Assembly: GCF_000719555.1 (NCBI RefSeq)
Contig: NZ_JOGX01000003.1
Coordinates: 167,784 to 231,783 of the forward strand
Length of the DNA stretch: 64,000 bases
Direction of reading: 5' to 3'
Source of the DNA: Streptomyces sp. NRRL F-5727
GTDB lineage: Bacteria > Actinomycetota > Actinomycetes > Streptomycetales > Streptomycetaceae
Made by a program: the position numbers and the translations under genes
Notes under the pieces: generated by a model
The model's input: only the letters and a program-made list of their open reading frames with translations
Database searches by the model: none
What the model was told of the DNA's origin: nothing
Shown: piece after piece, positions 61,198 through 64,000 of the stretch
Layout: every line of letters starts with the position of its first letter
Position numbering within the stretch: position 1 is the stretch's first letter

Positions 61198-61779
61198 ATT
61201 CCCGGAGAGAGCCCTATATTCCCCTAAAACACTCGGGGTCACTTCGTCGAGCCATAATAGGTAAGTTATAGAGATCAGCTCCCACTTGTCCAGCTCCCAT
61301 CCCGTCTGCCGTCGGCCCACACACCGCGTCTGCTCGGCTCTGCCTGGGGCGACGGCATACGGGATGGGAGCCACCACTCCACACTCCACCGGCTGGCACC
61401 CGCGTATGGGTCCCCGCCATCCCGGAGCCTGAGCGCCCCCGCCGGAGGCATCGTCCTGAGCCGCACTCGCATACCACCTCGGCCGCTTCGTGGTTCGTTG
61501 CCCATCAACCCGAGCTGTCAGGCGTGCGGCTGGCGGCCGGGCTGGAGCGGGGCGGAGACAGGAGTGCAGGCCCGGGCGACGGGCCGCGCGCGCCGCGCCG
61601 TGCGCGGCGGGATGCCTTGACGGAGTAGGGAAGGTTCTACCGCGTCTCGCCTTGCCGGTTTTCAAGACCGCCCGGCGGACAGCGCCCGGACGCCATCTGG
61701 CCTGCATCTTTTCTGGGGAAGCGCCGCCGTACCGAGATCCTGGCCCGCACATGGCCCATGAGCCCCCTGGAACAGCCCT
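61198..61779. other. 582-bp junction between the two island modules, with tRNA-Ser(UGA)-like scar
   Basis: GC content rises from the left module into this stretch. At 61649-61670 a 22-bp block matches the minus strand of tRNA-Ser(UGA) anticodon arm (CGGTTTTCAAGACCG core) at 20 of 22 positions, but the tRNA fold is not completed on either side. No gene recognised; small frames here lack ribosome sites and coding character. Probably a recombination scar. Confidence 0.5.
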
Positions 61780-62589
61780 CTACGGACGGACGTAAAGCAC
61801 GGTCGCATCGTCGTGTGGCTTGCCTCGTGGCCACCGCATCAGGGAGGCATCGCTTCGTTCCGCGTCACGCACTCGCTCGACCAGCCCTTTTGGGCCCTGC
61901 ACTTCGAGGATGTCGAAGCACCCCTTCCAGTCGGTCAGAGCGAAGGGGGTTACGAGTCGCGCGGCCCCGTCCGTCATCAGGGCGGCTCGGGTGACATCAC
62001 TACGGGAGCAGGACCCGTGTAGGGCCTCCTCGGCGGCCCGAGGTTCCGCCGCCGCCACCCAATAGCCACCCGGGCGGTTCCGGAGTACTCGCTCCGCCCG
62101 TACGAGCTCGGCATGGAGCTGGAGATGTTCGGCAGACCCCGGCACGGCGGCCTCCATGGCGGACCTCTCGCCCTGGGCGACGCAGGCCAGACGATCGTCC
62201 GAGATCGCCTCCACGGTGTGCCCGCGTTCAAGAACGAGGGTGCAGTCCCCCAGCACCAGCCACTCCACGATGTCCCCCCGCGCGCGGAGCACTGCGAGGG
62301 TCGCCGACGGCGAGAGCGGGTCGTCCACCGCGCAGGTGTCGCGGTGGGCCCCCGCCGTCTGCTCGATGGCTGAGGCCAGGGCGTCCCCGAGGCTCGAACC
62401 CCGGCTCGCCTGCGCATGTAGCGCCGTACCCAGGGTCCTGGCGAACCAGGCAACGCCGTGAACGCACGGCGGGTTCATCGTGCTGGGCATGCCGGCGCCG
62501 TCGAGGAGCACGACCACCTGGTCGTCCCAGGCCGAGAAGTCCTCGTTCTCCCGGCCTGGGCAACCGTTGCTGAAAGCCTCGACGCGCAT
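61780..62589 (-). CDS. PP2C-like Ser/Thr phosphatase
   Basis: 269 aa. Metal-site motifs of the PP2C fold are present: GRENEDFSA, VVVLLDGAGMPS, SPSATLAVLRARG, LVLGDCTLVLERG, ALMTDGAARLV and the C-terminal HDDATVLYVRP. No membrane segment, sensor or kinase partner is fused. The GC content is like the chromosome. ATG follows the stop of the HTH gene by one base (TGAAATG), so the two are translationally coupled. May dephosphorylate the regulator or a host target. Confidence 0.8.
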   Translation of the reverse strand: MRVEAFSNGCPGRENEDFSAWDDQVVVLLDGAGMPSTMNPPCVHGVAWFARTLGTALHAQASRGSSLGDALASAIEQTAGAHRDTCAVDDPLSPSATLAVLRARGDIVEWLVLGDCTLVLERGHTVEAISDDRLACVAQGERSAMEAAVPGSAEHLQLHAELVRAERVLRNRPGGYWVAAAEPRAAEEALHGSCSRSDVTRAALMTDGAARLVTPFALTDWKGCFDILEVQGPKGLVERVRDAERSDASLMRWPRGKPHDDATVLYVRP

Positions 62590-62590
62590 T

Positions 62591-63472
62591 TCAGGCGGCC
62601 TCGTGGAGCAGCACGCCGCTGGCGGATCGGCTCTCCGTCACCGTCTTGTCCTCTGGCGTGTAGTCGCAGGCCACGACCATGGAGAACGGCGAGGTGCCAG
62701 CCTCCTCGTAGAGGGAAGCGAGGTTCTCCGACAGGTAGTGGGCCACCCCCAGCGAACCCACGGCGTGCACTCCGGCGATCAGGAGGAACGTTCCTTGCCC
62801 ATCCGGCCGGGGGAGCCTGCCCAAGTAGGCCACGTCCGCTGGCGTGGCGTTCTGCGGGTCGTCGCTCGGCGACGCGTAGACCTTGCCGCTCTCTCGCTCA
62901 ACGAGGGCCCACCGCCCGTCCGGCAGCGTCTCGAACGCCAGCCGGGGGTCCTGGCCGAACACGGCCGCCACGGCGTCGGAGCTCTTCGGCCCGCAGACGA
63001 CGACGAGGTCATCCCGGTTGAGATCGATCTCCCCCGAAACCGGGATGTACTGGAGCTCTCCGTCGAGCTGAAGGCTCTGGGCAACTGCCAGCATCCGCTG
63101 CCCCGTCGAGCTGTCCTCGACCGCCACGTACTCCCGCTCACCGGGGCGCGTCGGCACAGCCACCTGCACGTACTGGGTCCCCAGGAAAGCACGCTCGGGG
63201 GGCGGGCCGGCATCCCGGAGCTGGGCGACATGCGCACGGCTCACGCCCATGAGTTTGGCGACGTCAGCCATGGAGTGACCGTTTTTGCGCAGCCACGCGA
63301 TGCTCTCTTTGCGCATGCGTGAGGTCTCGATGACGGCGGCCTGCAGCTCCGTCATGAGGTCAACCGCGGCTTTGACGCGCAGGGCGTGGTCCTGCATCGC
63401 CGAGACTCGCCGGACTTCCTCGATCAATGTCCCTGCCTCACGTATCGCCTCGGAGAAGTACTCACAGGACAC
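62591..63472 (-). CDS. HTH regulator with uncharacterised C-terminal domain
   Basis: 293 aa. N-terminal helices, an XRE-like HTH at about 60-88 (ESIAWLRKNGHSMADVAKLM, VSRAHVAQLRDAG) and a 180-residue C-terminal region (YVQVAVPTRPGEREYVAVED; DLVVVCGPKSSDAVAAVFGQ; AGVHAVGSLGVAHYLSENLA) of unknown fold that recalls a nucleotide- or ligand-sensing domain. GTG at 63472 is provisional as no clear ribosome site precedes it; ATG at 63397 is an alternative. First gene of the right module, transcribed away from the tRNA. Confidence 0.7.
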   Translation of the reverse strand: MSCEYFSEAIREAGTLIEEVRRVSAMQDHALRVKAAVDLMTELQAAVIETSRMRKESIAWLRKNGHSMADVAKLMGVSRAHVAQLRDAGPPPERAFLGTQYVQVAVPTRPGEREYVAVEDSSTGQRMLAVAQSLQLDGELQYIPVSGEIDLNRDDLVVVCGPKSSDAVAAVFGQDPRLAFETLPDGRWALVERESGKVYASPSDDPQNATPADVAYLGRLPRPDGQGTFLLIAGVHAVGSLGVAHYLSENLASLYEEAGTSPFSMVVACDYTPEDKTVTESRSASGVLLHEAA

Positions 63473-63577
63473 ATGCCGGACGCCATGCTGAAGGACGTGG
63501 CCCGGAAGATCGCGGAAGCCATCTGGGGACCTTCGGAAAAGTCCCCTACGGACAAAGATCAGAACAACGAGGTCTGA
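63464..63577 (+). pseudogene. Possible integrase C-terminal remnant
   Basis: Reading toward the right att site, GHMPDAMLKDVARKIAEAIW then GPSEKSPTDKDQNNEV and a stop resembles the last 35 residues of Streptomyces tyrosine recombinases (a histidine-proline-helix ending). No upstream catalytic Arg-His-Arg-Tyr region is present and it is antisense to the regulator start. It lies 65 bp from the att site, where an integrase gene usually sits. Weak evidence. Confidence 0.3.
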
Positions 63578-63586
63578 CGCCAACGA

Positions 63587-63621
63587 CGAAGGGCCCCGCT
63601 GGTGATCAGCGGGGCCCTTCG
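63587..63621. terminator. Island-borne terminator downstream of tRNA-Ser(GGA)
   Basis: 15-bp perfect stem CGAAGGGCCCCGCTG with a 5-nt loop, about 22 bp outside the tRNA 3' end. Replaces the terminator displaced to 58770-58801; the two stems share the outer GAAGGGCCCC arm. Confidence 0.75.
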
Positions 63622-63641
63622 TATCGCCTGTTCAGGCGGCT

Positions 63642-63695
63642 GCGGAGGATACGAGATTCGAACTCGTGAGGGGTTGCCCCCAACACGCTTTCCAA
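63642..63695 (-). repeat. Right attachment site within tRNA-Ser(GGA)
   Basis: 54-bp copy identical to 58826-58879, starting at the tRNA 3' end plus one base and reaching into the anticodon loop (GGAAA part). Being inside the intact tRNA, it shows integration kept the gene functional. Confidence 0.9.
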
Positions 63696-63727
63696 GCGTG
63701 CGCCCTAGGCCTCTAGGCGAATCCTCC
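63643..63727 (-). tRNA. tRNA-Ser (anticodon GGA)
   Basis: 85 nt class II tRNA: acceptor GGAGGAT/ATCCTCC, anticodon arm CACGC-TTGGAAA-GCGTG with GGA, long variable arm, T arm CACGAG-type with TTCGAAT loop, discriminator G. Integration target of the 4.9-kb island. Confidence 0.97.
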
Positions 63728-63804
63728 GTGGAGAACATTACATGACCGCGGAGGGTGCTCGCGAACGTCGTCCGGGGCGGCCGGACGCAGGTGGGGGAGG
63801 GGGT

Positions 63805-63832
63805 CTGACGGGGGGCTCGGATCGGGTAGGCT
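63805..63832 (+). promoter_or_regulatory. Promoter of the SRP RNA gene
   Basis: CTGACG at 63805-63810 and TAGGCT at 63827-63832, 16 bp apart, about 5 nt before the RNA. Confidence 0.5.
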
Positions 63833-63836
63833 GGGC

Positions 63837-63926
63837 GGAGCCCCTCACGCGGCGCTATCTGACTGAACTCCCCCAGGGCCGGAAGGCAGCAAGGGTAGGT
63901 CGGCTCTGGCGGGTGCGTGGGGGGCG
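63837..63926 (+). ncRNA. ffs: 4.5S (small) signal recognition particle RNA
   Basis: The universal SRP tip GGGCCGGAAGGCAGCAAGGG with its asymmetric loop lies at about 63877-63896 on a hairpin whose outer arms GCCCCTCACGC and GCGTGGGGGGC pair. About 90 nt, the bacterial small type. It binds Ffh. Ends are approximate. Confidence 0.93.
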
Positions 63927-63935
63927 CTTGCGTTT

Positions 63936-64000
<65 letters not shown>

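Larger units (their letters stand above)
58826..63695. mobile_element. 4.9-kb integrative island at tRNA-Ser(GGA), no intact integrase
   Basis: Bounded by a 54-bp direct repeat of tRNA-Ser(GGA) sequence, with the intact tRNA at the right end and the displaced 3' fragment at the left. It contains four coding genes (nucleotidyltransferase-like, DUF262, PP2C-like, HTH regulator) and supplies its own tRNA terminator at 63587-63621. The left module is clearly AT-richer than the flanks. No complete integrase or replication gene is seen; a possible integrase C-terminal remnant is next to the right site. It could be mobilised in trans or be a stranded remnant. Confidence 0.85.

Noticed and set aside
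61649..61670. A tRNA-Ser gene in the island centre
   Set aside because: Only the anticodon-arm region matches; no acceptor or T arm is formed on either strand.

Overview
The window is chromosomal DNA from a Streptomyces-type actinobacterium. It is very GC-rich with strong G/C third-position bias, uses many GTG and TTG starts behind GGAGG-like ribosome sites, and carries subtilisin-inhibitor, SigF/SigN, macro-domain and HtrA genes typical of the genus. From memory, the order sigN-sigF, tadA, upp, HerA-like ATPase, M28 peptidase, then tRNA-Ser and the SRP RNA near the right edge resembles the S. coelicolor SCO40xx region; I could not run an alignment.

Layout. 1-5.7 kb: housekeeping and stress genes (SEC-C protein, anti-sigma-like ATPase, GDPD phosphodiesterase, HtrA-type protease, tRNA-Ser(UGA), macro domain) and a small secreted Asn-rich protein. 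5.8-13.4 kb: a translationally coupled acyl-CoA operon (two acyl-CoA dehydrogenases, MaoC-DUF35 fusion, small MaoC hydratase, Ltp2-type thiolase/aldolase). It matches in content the mycobacterial igr steroid side-chain operon and is followed by an ECF sigma factor and an acyl-CoA ligase. 13.4-18.7 kb: a very large PAS protein that looks like a catalytically dead hybrid histidine kinase, an SSI-type inhibitor with an unusual reactive site, and tRNA-Ser(GCU) and tRNA-Arg(ACG). 18.8-29.1 kb: a lipoprotein, PH-domain protein, Bro-N protein, DUF2797 protein, monooxygenase-like protein and amidohydrolase, then a two-component system coupled to two polyprenol-type glycosyltransferases. 29.1-33.9 kb: two drug-efflux MFS genes with TetR and MarR regulators and clear operators. 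34-42 kb: sigN and sigF, tadA, upp, tRNA-Ser(CGA) and small proteins. 42-58.8 kb: HerA-like ATPase, M28 aminopeptidase, HhH repair protein, hydrolases, TetR/WrbA pair, CsoR/CstR-like sensor, a decayed MmyB-like regulator, and a secreted protein encoded with its own ABC transporter.

58.8-63.7 kb is the most notable part. A 54-bp direct repeat made of the 3' half of tRNA-Ser(GGA) brackets a 4.9-kb island: a truncated copy at 58826-58879 and the intact tRNA at 63643-63727. The island has no intact integrase. Its left module is visibly AT-richer than the rest of the window and encodes a nucleotidyltransferase-fold protein followed by a DUF262 protein. Its right module, reading toward the left one, encodes an HTH regulator tightly coupled to a PP2C-like phosphatase. 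This arrangement suggests a small cargo island, and the nucleotidyltransferase-DUF262 pair is a candidate, apparently uncharacterised, defence or toxin-antitoxin-like system (inference). Beyond the island lie the SRP 4.5S RNA gene and a short-repeat tract at the window edge.
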